DNA of 64,000 nt, taken from contig NC_056416.1 of NCBI RefSeq assembly GCF_905147365.1, positions 1,322,001 to 1,386,000 on the forward strand, given 5' to 3'. The notes beneath the pieces are model-generated. The model had not been told where the DNA came from, made no database searches, and saw nothing but the letters and a program-made list of their open reading frames with translations. How positions within the stretch are numbered: the first letter of the stretch is position 1; every line of letters begins with the position of its first letter. The position numbers were made by a program, and so were the translations under genes. The stretch comes from Aricia agestis. Lineage: Eukaryota > Arthropoda > Insecta > Lepidoptera > Lycaenidae. Below, piece by piece: positions 12,921 through 22,862 of the stretch.

Positions 12921-13315
12921 TACAGTATGTAACAAAACTAATTAGTGATAATACTTTAGGGTGTGTATATTGTGTTCCTTGTAGAGAGTTCACTGTGAAA
13001 GTAGCAGCGCTGAAAATGTACCCTCAAGTAAATATAGGTAAAGAAATAATAAATAAATAAATAAAATATCGTTTTATTCAAAATAGGTATCATGATACAC
13101 TTTTTGAAAGTCGAACGAAGAAACTACGTTGCCTACCACCGGTTCGGGAACTACTCCGCCGAGAAGAACTGGCGTAAGAAACTCGCACGGGGCCATCTTT
13201 TACTAAAAAAATGAAAAATTACAATGTTATGGCTTACAGCTATGTAACAAAAATAAAAAAAGTAACCTGCATGGAGGCATAATATTATTATCACTCAGTT
13301 TTGTTACACCCTGTA
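12921..13315. mobile_element. MITE of the TACAG-TGTAACA family carrying an insertion
   Basis: The left end (TACAGTATGTAACAAAACTA) and right end (AGTTTTGTTACACCCTGTA) match the element at 4852-5113, including CTTTAGGGTGTGTA and AGCAGCGCTGAAA. The middle, about 13035-13255, is replaced by a retroelement 3' fragment in reverse orientation. The element is therefore nested: MITE first, retroelement fragment later. Confidence 0.65.
13040..13210 (-). repeat. Retroelement 3' fragment, reverse copy
   Basis: It contains AATAAATAAATAAATAAAAT, then GATACACTTTTTGAAAGTCG and the GGTTCGGGAACTACTCCGCC block. A second copy in the opposite orientation lies at 13436-13590. The terminal ATTTTATTT repeats suggest the 3' end of a LINE or SINE. 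Confidence 0.6.
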
Positions 13316-13435
13316 TAGATATACTTAAACAGACATAAGTATTGTAGCTGTTGCAGATTCCAGCGAGAATCAGCTTAGGCTCTTACTAAAAAATATTAAT
13401 TCAGCGAATAACTTTACATCTTCATCATTAATAAA

Positions 13436-13590
13436 ATATGGCCCCGTGCGAGTTTTTTACGCCGGTTCTTCTCGGCGGGGTAGTTCCCGAACCGCTGGTA
13501 GGCAACGTAGTTTCTTCGTTCGACTTTCAAAAAGTATATCATGATACCCATTTTTAATAAAAAGATATTTTATTTATTTTTATTTTATTT
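13436..13590 (+). repeat. Retroelement 3' fragment, forward copy
   Basis: Reads GGCCCCGTGCGAG, CGGTTCTTCTCGGCGG, GTAGTTCCCGAACCG, CAACGTAGTTTCTTCG and ends in a TTTTATTTATTT tail. It is the inverted partner of 13040-13210, so the pair could form a long hairpin in RNA or DNA. Confidence 0.6.
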
Positions 13591-14547
13591 ATTTTGTTCA
13601 TCATCTTTCTGTCTTCCTCTCACTTTGGAAAAGTCAGAAAAATCACAAAGAAAGTAAACCTGCAGTAGTCTGTAGAGGTACAATGATTTAATATATTCAT
13701 TAATCATTAGTTTATAATATAATCATAAATCATGGGTTTAATGCTCTAAGTTATAATAAATAGAGCTCGGATAAGCTAGGCTCTATCAAAATGTGCCTAT
13801 TGTGTGTTATAGAACTGTGCTAACTGCCAAGTCTAGGCGTTTGTGTTGCTGAAGGAAGGGTCTCATCAAGAATCACTCTTTACTTGCGTTTTAAATATTA
13901 AATGCTTATTTTGAGATAAAAAAATAAAATAAGATTAAATAAAGTTGTATTTATGCTTATCTTCAAAATAATAAAAAATATAAATTGAAATTCCCAGACA
14001 ACAAAGGAAAACACAGGTTTAACTGGTTTCGAGTGGAATAAAAATAAATATTCACTAATAAATCGCATTTCCCATGAGAAAAAAAAACGAAAAAAACTTT
14101 TAATACCTTCGGTACCTAACAGTTGTTTTATTTTTGTCTGGGCAGGAGGACTCTTTAGGTTGAGTCATATAATATTATTGTTTGTTACGATATCACATCA
14201 TCACCATCATCACGATTCATCATTTTTAGCATTCTCAATTTCAGAATTATCGTTTCCAGTCGGTGTCCCATACAATGTTTCCTCCAAAGATCATATACTC
14301 TGCCTTGGTAATGTAACACATGTGTTTGAAAATATATTCGAAACAATTAAGTGGGTATGTGTGTGTGGATTTGATTCTGCAGCGCTATAGAGTAATAGAT
14401 AATATTATTATCGTGACCTATCGAGTGCACATCGAGTGGTATCTTTGTCTATAGTTTTTTCAAAAAGAATTGAGTTTAGCGTACTCAGCGACCCCGGGAA
14501 GCCATAGGGTCGGAATTCTCAATGCTAAGCACCGGGATATATCCCCT
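13591..14547. other. AT-rich sequence, no gene seen
   Basis: No domain-bearing ORF or clear exon. The open stretch at 14160-14390 reads a run of histidines from a CATCAC microsatellite and is not supported as a gene. Confidence 0.35.
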
Positions 14548-14780
14548 CCTACCTGCCTAGCATACGCCAACGAGATATCTCACTCTACATGTTTTCTCGA
14601 TGTTTGATGGTTTGTCTCTTCTATTGACCCTAGCATGACAAACATTTTTTCTCGCATACAACTATCATCTAAATAACACATTTTTATAGAGTTTTGTCGA
14701 GATTTTGATATTATGAGACGAGTAGTTTTTAATTATCTCGAGAGTGAGATATCTCGTTGGCGTATGCTAGGCAGGCAGGA
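14548..14780. mobile_element. MITE with TGCCTAGCATACGCC termini
   Basis: The arm CCTGCCTAGCATACGCCAAC continuing into GAGATATCTCACTCT (to about 14584) is repeated in reverse complement at about 14743-14779. The centre is AT-rich and non-coding. Confidence 0.65.
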
Positions 14781-15160
14781 TTTATAAATAGGCCGCATAT
14801 GCCGCGGCCTGAGGGTTGCAGTCCTAGGGGGGGTGGCAGATTTCATACAGGGGGTGGCGGAAATAATGTGGCCTACACAATTATAAAAAATAGCAGGGCC
14901 ATAGCAACTTTGGCGCTTACACCAAACATAATACCTTACATGTTAGGACCATAAAACAACATCAAATTAAAAAGTCAATTAAAATCACACGTGCCATACA
15001 CAAGTCTACACCGGTCTAGGCCTGTATATGGCCTAGGAATTTCTAACCGATACGGTTCGCAAGGTACGACCTGAGGAAAAACTGGACATGGTTAAACCAT
15101 GGTTTATAAAAAGTAAAATATCAGTGCACACGCGCGTGTTGTACTGGAGTTATGCTATAT

Positions 15161-15422
15161 AGGGTGTTTCAAAAGTGGTATAGTAAGCCGAAAGGGGGTG
15201 CTCAGGGGGTCATTACTCATTCTGAACAACTTTTGTTATACGAATTTTGGAAATTCGCGAAAAAATATTGATTCTCCATAATATATAAACTTTGTTGTTC
15301 ACACGTGACTATTTAATATAGAAAATCAAATTTATTTTTGTGAATTTCCAAAAGTCGTAGAACAAAAAGTTGTTCGGAGTCACCCTCTTTCGGCTTACTA
15401 TACCTACCACTTTTGAAACAAT
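15161..15422. mobile_element. MITE with GTGTTTCAAAAGTGG termini
   Basis: The left end (GGGTGTTTCAAAAGTGGTAT, then AGTAAGCCGAAAGGGGGTG) pairs with the right end (CACCCTCTTTCGGCTTACTA ... CACTTTTGAAACA). It has interrupted one copy of a duplicated host segment (15066-15630). Confidence 0.7.
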
Positions 15423-15865
15423 CTGTATATTCTATTAGGTATTTCATAGATATTTATAGCTTTTTTGTTTCTCTTTTGTAACCTTAGGTCATATCTTTAT
15501 GACCTGAGGAAAAACTAGGTTTAACATGATTAAAACATGAACTTTAGAAAAAGTAAAATAGCAATGCGCACGCGCGTGTTGTTGGGGTTACGCTATGTTT
15601 CTATTAGGTATTTCGTATTTATAGATTTGTTTTGATTTATGTGTAAACTGCAAGGGTTTCATTTACTGTGGAATCAAGAATTAAGTATTCGCCTAATTAA
15701 ATAATGGAAATTTGAATAATTAGTAAGGGTCAAAAGCACTTTGAGTCTATTAGGTAAACTATAACAAGCGTATAGGGAATAAGAAATAAAATGTATGTAA
15801 TAAACTTAAAAAATTTATTTAGCAAGGGATATTTTAAGTAAATGACATATAAAAAAAAAACACTT

Positions 15866-18800
15866 TTATTCTTTGAAATCGCAATCTATATGTTTGGGTG
15901 GATCTGAAACAATGGTAGATATAGTATTTTTTAGTCAAATCAAATAAGTACATTTTTGATACCAAACTTTGAAACTACCATATTATGCAAATTACTAAAA
16001 ACCCAGTATCAGAACTAACTTTTCGGGGACGACTAACTTGTCGTTGCTTAGATACTTTACCTATACCTAGTAAGTAGTAATGGTAGGAGCACCTTAAACA
16101 ATACTTCCGGATCATCTACCTGTCTTAGTTAGGTATTTGCTACATGTGAACGAGCTATAATGACGGGTGACCGCATCCAGAGAGATTTAAATTGTATAAC
16201 AATAATTATTAGATACTTAACTTTAATAAACATTGTGATTTGTGATATAATTTTTTTAGCAATACGCTCTGCTTCAAATTAAAGTTAAGTAATAATTAAA
16301 TGCCTCCGAGTACAGCCGAGAGTTTAATGACTCTAAGTGCAAAAAACTTACCAGTAGTCATGTCATCATTGTAATACAGCATTATGTTCGGTATATAGAC
16401 GTTCTCAGGTAACCCCACTTCGAGGTACCTGTCCCTCTCGTCAGGTATACCATTCTCTTCCAGGGTTTTGGTGCAGTCCAGTACTCGCTTACCATGGCAC
16501 CAGGTGTATGACGCCATGTGGGAGTTGTGGGGGAGGTAGCGCATCATGATCTGGTGGATAGTCTCCTCGGAGCATACTTCCAGGGTGACGGAAGATCCTG
16601 GGGAAGTTAGAGAGTACAGAGGATAAATCGGTAATGCTATTCTATATGTATAATAGAAAATAATTATAGTAGATATATACGTCGGAAAGTTATATTGTCT
16701 TACTAGATGTCCCGCGCGGCTTCACCCGCGTAAATTAGGAATTTTACAGAAACCGTACATTTTCCCATAAAAAATAGCTTATGTCCCTACTCCCTTCACT
16801 TGGTCTACTCTATATCTGTGCTTAATATTGCCATAAAAATTGCTCCAGTAGTTGGTAATTTCTTATATTTCCTTCGTTTTTCCCACATTTTCCTGAGTTT
16901 CTTCGGTCGTATTAGACTTAGCGTGATAATATTTAGCCTATAGTCTTACTTGATAAATGAGCTATCTAACACTGAAATAAGTTTTTAAATCGGTCCTGTA
17001 GTTCCTGTGATTAACGCGTTCAAGCAAACATACTCTTCAGGTTTATAATATTAATTAGGTAGGTATAATTTTTTTTTTAAATTATCGCTTGACAAACTCG
17101 AGTCTCGATTTAAAAGACTATGAAAAGTACCAATAACAGGGTCATTATAGGCTCATAAGTCATAACCATGGGACGATGCACGGTATAATATGGTAGTGAT
17201 GATGATGATGATGATGATGATGAATGTAATTTGCATAATAGCATATGCTTTCCGTTCTTAAAAGTTAAAACAACGCCGAAACTCCCAAACTTGTATCTAT
17301 AAAGAATCAGGAGTTCTCTCAGCACCTTCCGGTATACCAGGTATAACTTGGTGCAAAATCTTACATATGCTTAAAATACTTTTCAGGAAACCGAAGTCAT
17401 CACATGTTTCCCTATAAATGTTGAGGAGTTCCTTCGATTACTTATGGATCCTTCATTAAATCACCACTTTTGTAAATATAATACCAAATTGGGACCCTAT
17501 ATACCAAAAGAAAAATTTTGAAAATCGGTTAACAAACGGCGGAGTAATCGTTGAACATAAGAAAACGAACATAACACCTCCCCCATTTTGAAAGTCGGTT
17601 AAAATTGTAGCCTATGTGTTATTCTGATGTATAAGCTATATTATTGTAAACTTTCAGTATAATACCATGTAGGTTGTACCACGTGACGTCGAATGGTGCA
17701 ATTCTATTGGTCGATATTTGGGTCGGAAAAATAATCACTTATAATACCACAAGAGCTTCAAAATTATCGGATATTTCCCGATAGGTTCGTTGCAAACAAA
17801 TGAAGGATTCAAGTTTTTCAGAAAAACTTGACGACTTTATTTGTTTGCAGGGAACCTTGAGGGAAATGCCAGATAATTTTGAAGCTCATGTGGTATTCGG
17901 GGGATTATTTTTCGTCCCAAATGTCGGCCAATATAATTGCACCATGAGACACAATTGAATTCAACCTGTCAGTTTGACGTGTTTGTCTTTTATATATAGC
18001 AACTACCAGAGAAAATTTTCAAAAAATTATCAGTATAATACCATGTAGGTTGTACCACGTGACGTCGAATGGTGCAATTCTATTGGTCGATATTTGGGTC
18101 GGAAAAATAATCAGTATAATACCATGTAGGTTGTACCACGTGACGTCGAATGGTGCAATTCTATTGGTCGATATTTGGGTCGGAAAAATAATCATTTAAA
18201 TCCGTTCTGTAGTTTTTGCGTGAAAGAGTAACAAACATCCATACATCCACACATCCATACATCCATACCATCTATACATCCAAACATATTTCGCCTTTAT
18301 AATATTAGTAGGATGAGTTAATTATGGCATACCTAACGCAGTCTTTAGAGCTGTTTTGCAACTTGTAGTGTTCTGAGCCAAAAAATGCGTTTTTCAGTTT
18401 CGCAACAATAGACAATAATTCTGTATGAATTAAGTACCTACATATCTATACCTACCTATGTTTAATGTTTATCGTAATTTGGATCCTATAAAGAACAAGA
18501 TGTTACCTGTAATGCTATGCTAGCTAGTCATAAAGTCATAAAGTCATAAAGTGGCATTTTAATTGAATTTTTCGGAACGAAAAAAGGATCGGAACGGCAC
18601 CTTAGGTTTATTTCCACAGTTTGTCCATACTTTCGCATTTCCGCTGGTCGCCGTGCTAGCGCTACTGCAACTGTATTCAAGTAGAAATTTCTTATTACGC
18701 GGTAGCCGCAATAACATCTGTGATCTATCTCATGTGTTTCCCGGGACTTAAGGGGAGGTTATTCCTAAATTAGCAGGCCGATGTCTGTCAGTGCGAATAT

Positions 18801-20796
18801 CGACGTAAAAGACATTAAAATAACATTCATATCAGCGCGCCTTGTACAGTGGCGGTTACGACGATCGCCGCGTCCATGATAGGGCGAAATAGGAGAAAAA
18901 ACCTTTTTACTTAGATAAAAAATAGTATAACTAAACATGTATCCGTACATTTCCCTGTAAAATTTTAATAGTAATCGAACTATCCAAATTATTTTTTGAT
19001 TGAGTCCCTGTAAGTCCTATAAAACTGAAAATGTTTTTAAAATCGAGGTTGTTTCGGAATTTTTTTTTATCGAGTGAAATTATCTGTATTGTGTTTCTAA
19101 CCGTAAAAGTCACTAGTTAAAAGATGTATCTTTACATGTATATATTTTTCAGTTTTTTTTAATGACGCTTTCTTTAAAAATTACTCATTCTAGAAACGTG
19201 AATTTGGAATATCCTAGCCTTAATTAACTTTTACCAAATTATCTTGAAAATCGGCTTACTTCAAGTGACGAAAAGTAAAAGTAGCGTTCGCATTTATAAT
19301 TAAAAAAAACGCCTGCTCAACTTAATTAGCAACATCCATACCGGTCAAAGTATTGGTGATGCGAACTGGTCGCGGTTTGCTGGTCAATTTCCCAACGATG
19401 TTGCTGTCATCCAGCCACCAGGGGTTCACCAGGGGTCGCCACCTGGTTGACGGCACCACTGGTTGCCGGTTACCCGCGCCGTGGGTGTGGAAGGGGGTGC
19501 GGGAACCCACTATCGGATGGGTGTAGTGCACCCATTCTCCGTCGACAAACCAATGGGTGACGTCTTTGCCGGCGTAGGCTAGGACGATCATGGCTAGCTG
19601 TATTAAAACAAAATACAGTGTCGTACTCAGAGATATTTAATGATAACTTAACTTAAATGTAATGAAGAGTTTGAAATAAACTTTATACACTTTCTACATT
19701 GGCAGAGTTAGATATTATTTACATTGGTAAAGTAAATAACTAGTGACTATACTAGATCCAGAAGCAAGCGTCCATGTCCACTGCACCCATGTCAACACTT
19801 AAATTTTATTATAACAGTAGGTAATTATAAAGATTCATGGTCATCGGATTGAAACAACGGTCTCATTAAATCTACAGTCAAACAGGTCGCTGGCATTGTG
19901 GTTTCAGGTAGTCCACTGCAGTAGATGTGGTAAACTAAACTTGGTAAAGGTTCGGAAACCTACCCCAAGATTGATGGGGAGCGGAGGTGAAGGGGAAGGG
20001 GGGAGGAGGGGGTAAACCCCCCCTCCCCCCCCCCCCCCCCCCGTACCAAATCTGAGGCATGTTTTGTGACGGTCGCCGGCTGCTGCCGCAGCACAGTCAC
20101 AGTTCTAACCTAACCTACTTTTGGACTTTCTGGATTGTGTTTGTTTTTGTAGATATATGTCCCCCTTTTATTTGATGACGGTGACTGTGTTGTGGTCTAA
20201 GTTCTAACCTAACCTAACCAACTTTTGGACTTTCTGGATTGTGTTCGTTTTTGTTTTGGCCCCCCGGCCCCCGCTTCGGTAGGTACGGAGGCACTCCCTA
20301 GTAAGTAACACACCAGAAAACAGATGACCTTATCGAACAATATTACGAAAATTTCAAATGTAAATTTGTCCTAAATGGGGGGTTTCCGGGGGTGGAAATG
20401 GCACGAGGAGGTTTTTTTGACCCAAAGCATCCTTCCTCAACCCATGTGAGCACCAAAAAATTGCTGTAGGTTTCTGAACTTTAGCCCTAACCTTGCTTTA
20501 TACTCGCATTTAAAAGCAGAATAGAACAATATAGTAGATACGATTCTCACCGTCTTAGCATCACAATAAAGGTATCCCTCATCAGAACACCGACAGTACT
20601 CTCTGCAAGTGTCTTCACAGTACCAGTTCTTGACTGCACAGGAGCATCGTTTTACGCACTTACAGAACCTCCATTGGTCCTGAAGCCAGGGTGTGAGGTT
20701 CCTAACAAACCCATTGACGGAGACCCAGCAATCTTCAAGTGTATTATGAATAACTACTTCGGATGGAGTATACCATTCTTGTTTTGTGTAAATCAT
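15866..20796 (-). CDS. CYB5D1: Cytochrome b5 domain-containing protein 1-like
   Basis: Four exons on the minus strand: 20796-20551, 19597-19342, 16597-16352 and 15903-15866. All phases fit, giving 261 residues. It starts MIYTKQEWYTPSEVVIHN and continues DCWVSVNGFVRNLTPWL (b5 fold), the probable haem-ligand segment AGKDVTHWF, then PWWLDDSNIVGKL, RITNTLTG, TLEV, RYLPHNSHMASYTW, TLEENGIPDE and YYNDDMTT. This order matches vertebrate CYB5D1 (about 228 residues). The last exon adds DPPKHIDCDFKE and its stop overlaps an AATAAA. Oddity: exon 1 as drawn adds about 38 residues with ten cysteines between LTPWLQDQWRF and the haem segment. A consensus GTAAGT donor at 20663 paired with the second of two tandem acceptors (exon 2 starting at 19593) removes it and gives 222 residues. 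Which form dominates cannot be told. CYB5D1 proteins are linked to cilia; that role here is inference. Confidence 0.88.
16680..17045. repeat. Interspersed repeat in CYB5D1 intron 2
   Basis: The block beginning GATGTCCCGCGCGGCTTCAC, continuing CCGTACATTTTCCCATAAAA and ending near CAAGCAAACATACTCTTCAG resembles LINE-derived repeats common in moth and butterfly genomes. Related wording recurs at 57490-57690. It is degraded and non-coding. Confidence 0.45.
17194..17224. repeat. (GAT)n microsatellite
   Basis: About ten GAT units in a row inside CYB5D1 intron 2. The minus-strand polyserine ORF that covers it is an artefact of the repeat. Confidence 0.9.
17654..18194. mobile_element. MITE plus three identical 84-bp terminal copies
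   Basis: An inverted-repeat element (about 17680-17945) has arms sharing GAATGGTGCAATTCTATTGG / CCAATATAATTGCACCAT, ATAATACCAC / GTGGTAT and CTTCAAAATTATC / GATAATTTTGAAG. Its left 84 bp, TCAGTATAATACCATGTAGG to AAAAATAATCA, recurs at 18030-18113 and 18111-18194 in tandem with an 81-bp period, with no difference seen. The element lies in CYB5D1 intron 2. Confidence 0.7.
18195..18315 (-). repeat. Interspersed repeat, RTE-like 3' end
   Basis: Contains ATCCGTTCTGTAGTTTTTGC, AAGAGTAACAAACATCCATA, repeated CATCCATA units and TTCGCCTTTATAATATTAGT. A reverse-oriented relative lies at 25690-25790 and another at 58510-58730. This is a very common moth/butterfly repeat type; its exact class was not established. 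Confidence 0.55.
19985..20043. repeat. G-rich then C-rich homopolymer tract
   Basis: A run of GGGGAAGGGGGGAGGAGGGGG is followed by TAAA and then about 27 bases that are almost all C. The two halves can pair as a hairpin, and each strand holds G-runs able to form a quadruplex. It lies in CYB5D1 intron 1. Confidence 0.85.
20100..20258. repeat. Direct repeat of about 55 bp
   Basis: AGTTCTAACCTAACCTACTT followed by TTGGACTTTCTGGATTGTGT at about 20100-20150 recurs at about 20200-20255 with one extra AACC unit. It is inside CYB5D1 intron 1, next to the G/C tract. Confidence 0.7.
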
Positions 20797-20865
20797 TTTT
20801 ACAAAAGGGTTGTTTACATTTTGATTTTTGACAACATAATTATTGTCAATTTGTCAACAATGTTT

Positions 20866-21001
20866 TTTTTAAATAAAATAAGGGGGCAAAGGAGCAAACG
20901 GACCACCCAATGACTTAAGAAACAGGCCACCTGATGGAAAGCAACTACCGTCGTCCACAGACACTCGCAACATTAGAAGAGCTGCAGGTGCGTTGCCAGC
21001 A
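20866..21001 (+). repeat. SINE-like interspersed repeat, copy 2 (3'-truncated)
   Basis: Matches the start of the 11166 repeat: AATAAGGGGGCAAAGGAGCA, ACCACC, then CACCTGATGGAAAGCAACTA and AGAAGAGCTGCAGGTGCG. It carries an extra partial duplication (CCACCCAATGACTTAAGAAA) and stops at TGCGTTGCCAGC. It lies just upstream of CYB5D1. Confidence 0.7.
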
Positions 21002-21129
21002 GAAGTGTCGCTACTAGCAAGTTATTAATTAGATACCTCTATTATCTACCATGGTTAGGTACCATATCTATCTTTAGCTGCTTCAGAATACAAGTGTTGT
21101 TTTATAATGTTATCTTTGAGACTATACTG

Positions 21130-21600
21130 TCTAAGGCCCAACGCTAAAACACGGGCGAATGCGGGCCACGAATCCGCGAGCGGGCACCCGTCGCGTGCGC
21201 CTATAGGCTAACGCGTTCGGCTAAGAACTCACGGAACGGTTTGTCCCCGCGCCCGCCGCGGTTGCGGGCCCGCAACCTTCTTAGAATACAGTTTTGTATG
21301 TAAAAAATGAAAGCAAAACTCACGGCGCGTTTTCGCCCGCGTATCGCGCGGTTGTTCGCGGCTCCCGCTGGACCGACGGGCGGTGGTCGCCCGCAGTCTC
21401 GGCGGTTTGCGCCCGCGCACTCTGTGATAGTTTAGCGGTCGATCGCAGTAGCCGTAGTAGGCGATCGTAGTAGAAACCTTGTCTTGCGATCATCGCCCGC
21501 ACAAATCAGCGGTCTCGTGAGTTTTGAAATAAAACCGCAGCTCCGCAACCGCGGCTGGCGCGAACGAAAAGCGCTCCGTGAGTTCATTTTGATCTCGAAC
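21130..21600. repeat. GC-rich repeat block
   Basis: GC content is far above the surroundings, with many CG dinucleotides and recurring ACTCACGG / CCGTGAGT units, GGGCCCGC and GCGCCCGC words. Both edges carry CGTGAGTT-like or AACTCACGG-like sequence in opposite senses, which suggests a GC-rich non-autonomous DNA element or two merged copies. The several ORFs here are low-complexity and not supported as genes. Confidence 0.5.
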
Positions 21601-22345
21601 GTGTACAGTTGCGTCGAGTAGATTACCATGGATTATTTACTAATTTATTATTTGGCAAAAACATCTAATCTGCACTTACATAATTTGTACTCTATAGTAT
21701 CTCCCTTTATGTTATTTTATATTTATAAAGAAATAGTTACTAGTTACTACCTTATCGATAAAAATGATTACAGTGAAAATATCAATAAAATTCGACTAAC
21801 AATTCTCCATTCATATATTTTATACAATTGTTAAAAAGTAAATAATAGATACAATAAGTACAATACATACATACAAAGCTTACACGTTTCGAGTTTCAAA
21901 TATCACTTATGCCATGTGTATTGCCATGTAGATAGAATTAATAAACTACTCCATTTCTTTAAATTTCAAAAACTATAAGGAACATTAATAAAATAAATTG
22001 GCTGCAAATCGGTTCACATAATTCATTTAGGCATGTAGTTTAAAGTTCCGTACATTATGCATTTTATGTAAATAAAAATACTTTGTGGTTTTTCGTAAAA
22101 CATTGTAAAACCATGAAGCGATTAGCAAAAAAAAAACTTTTAAAAAATCCACAGCCGAACATAATATAACCCCATCTGTTTGAGAGTCGGTTAAAAAAAG
22201 CTAAGGGAAATACTGCAGCAGTAAGATGATTGGAAAAAATATTGCAATCTTAACATACAGCAATATAATTGAAAATAAAGTCTGCTTTCATTTGAAAGGC
22301 AGTCAATTATGTATATTTTACATACAATTTAAAAATTGACACCAA
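21601..22345. other. AT-rich intergenic sequence, no gene seen
   Basis: Between CYB5D1 and RWDD4. The 68-codon open stretch at 21628 is low-complexity AT-rich sequence with no family signature. Confidence 0.35.
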
Positions 22346-22349
22346 CAAT

Positions 22350-22600
22350 TATTATACTCGATTTACACTCGCGCGCGAGCCACGAGGCGAGCCGCGAGGC
22401 GCGCCTCGAGTCCTGAGTGTAAACTCGAGCTCGCGGCTCGTCTCGCGGCGCGGCTCGCGGCTCGCAGGGCTCGCGTCGGGAGCGGTTTCCAAAGGAGCTC
22501 GAGGGGGACGCGAGCTTTGTGTTTACACTCGCGCTTCGACGCGAGCTGCGAGACGCGCCGCGAGCCGAGCCACGAGGCGCGAGTATAAATCTCGTATTAA
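22350..22600. mobile_element. GC-rich MITE
   Basis: The left end TTATACTCGATTTACACTCG leads into GCGAGCCACGAGGCG; the right end has CGAGCCACGAGGCGCGAGTA followed by TAAATCTCG. Several internal blocks (CGCGGCTCG, GGCGCGCCTCGAG) are mutually complementary, so the whole can fold into compound hairpins. It lies just 3' of RWDD4. Confidence 0.6.
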
Positions 22601-22862
22601 AGTCATTCCTTGCACCCACCATCCATTTGCTAAACATTTGCATCACACATTCACATTCTGAGGTTGGCAACACTTTTCACAGGGAGGCATATAAGCCAAA
22701 AAAAAAATCAGCTATTTTCAGATGTACCCATTATTACAAGGCCAGGAGACCATAATATTATAAAAGAGCTTGTTTTTAAAAAAATTGCACTATTTAGGAA
22801 AACCATAATTGGCTAGCCATATCGAGGCATACGTAACATTTGAAACACTACTCCTATCCGTG

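Noticed and set aside
14160..14390. ORF with a run of six histidines
   Set aside because: The histidines come from a CATCAC microsatellite; no start context, domain or splice support.
17110..17325. Polyserine ORF
   Set aside because: Translation of the (GAT)n microsatellite on the minus strand.
21229..21629. Overlapping Arg-rich ORFs in the GC-rich block
   Set aside because: Low-complexity translations of a CG-rich repeat, open in several frames because of base composition.
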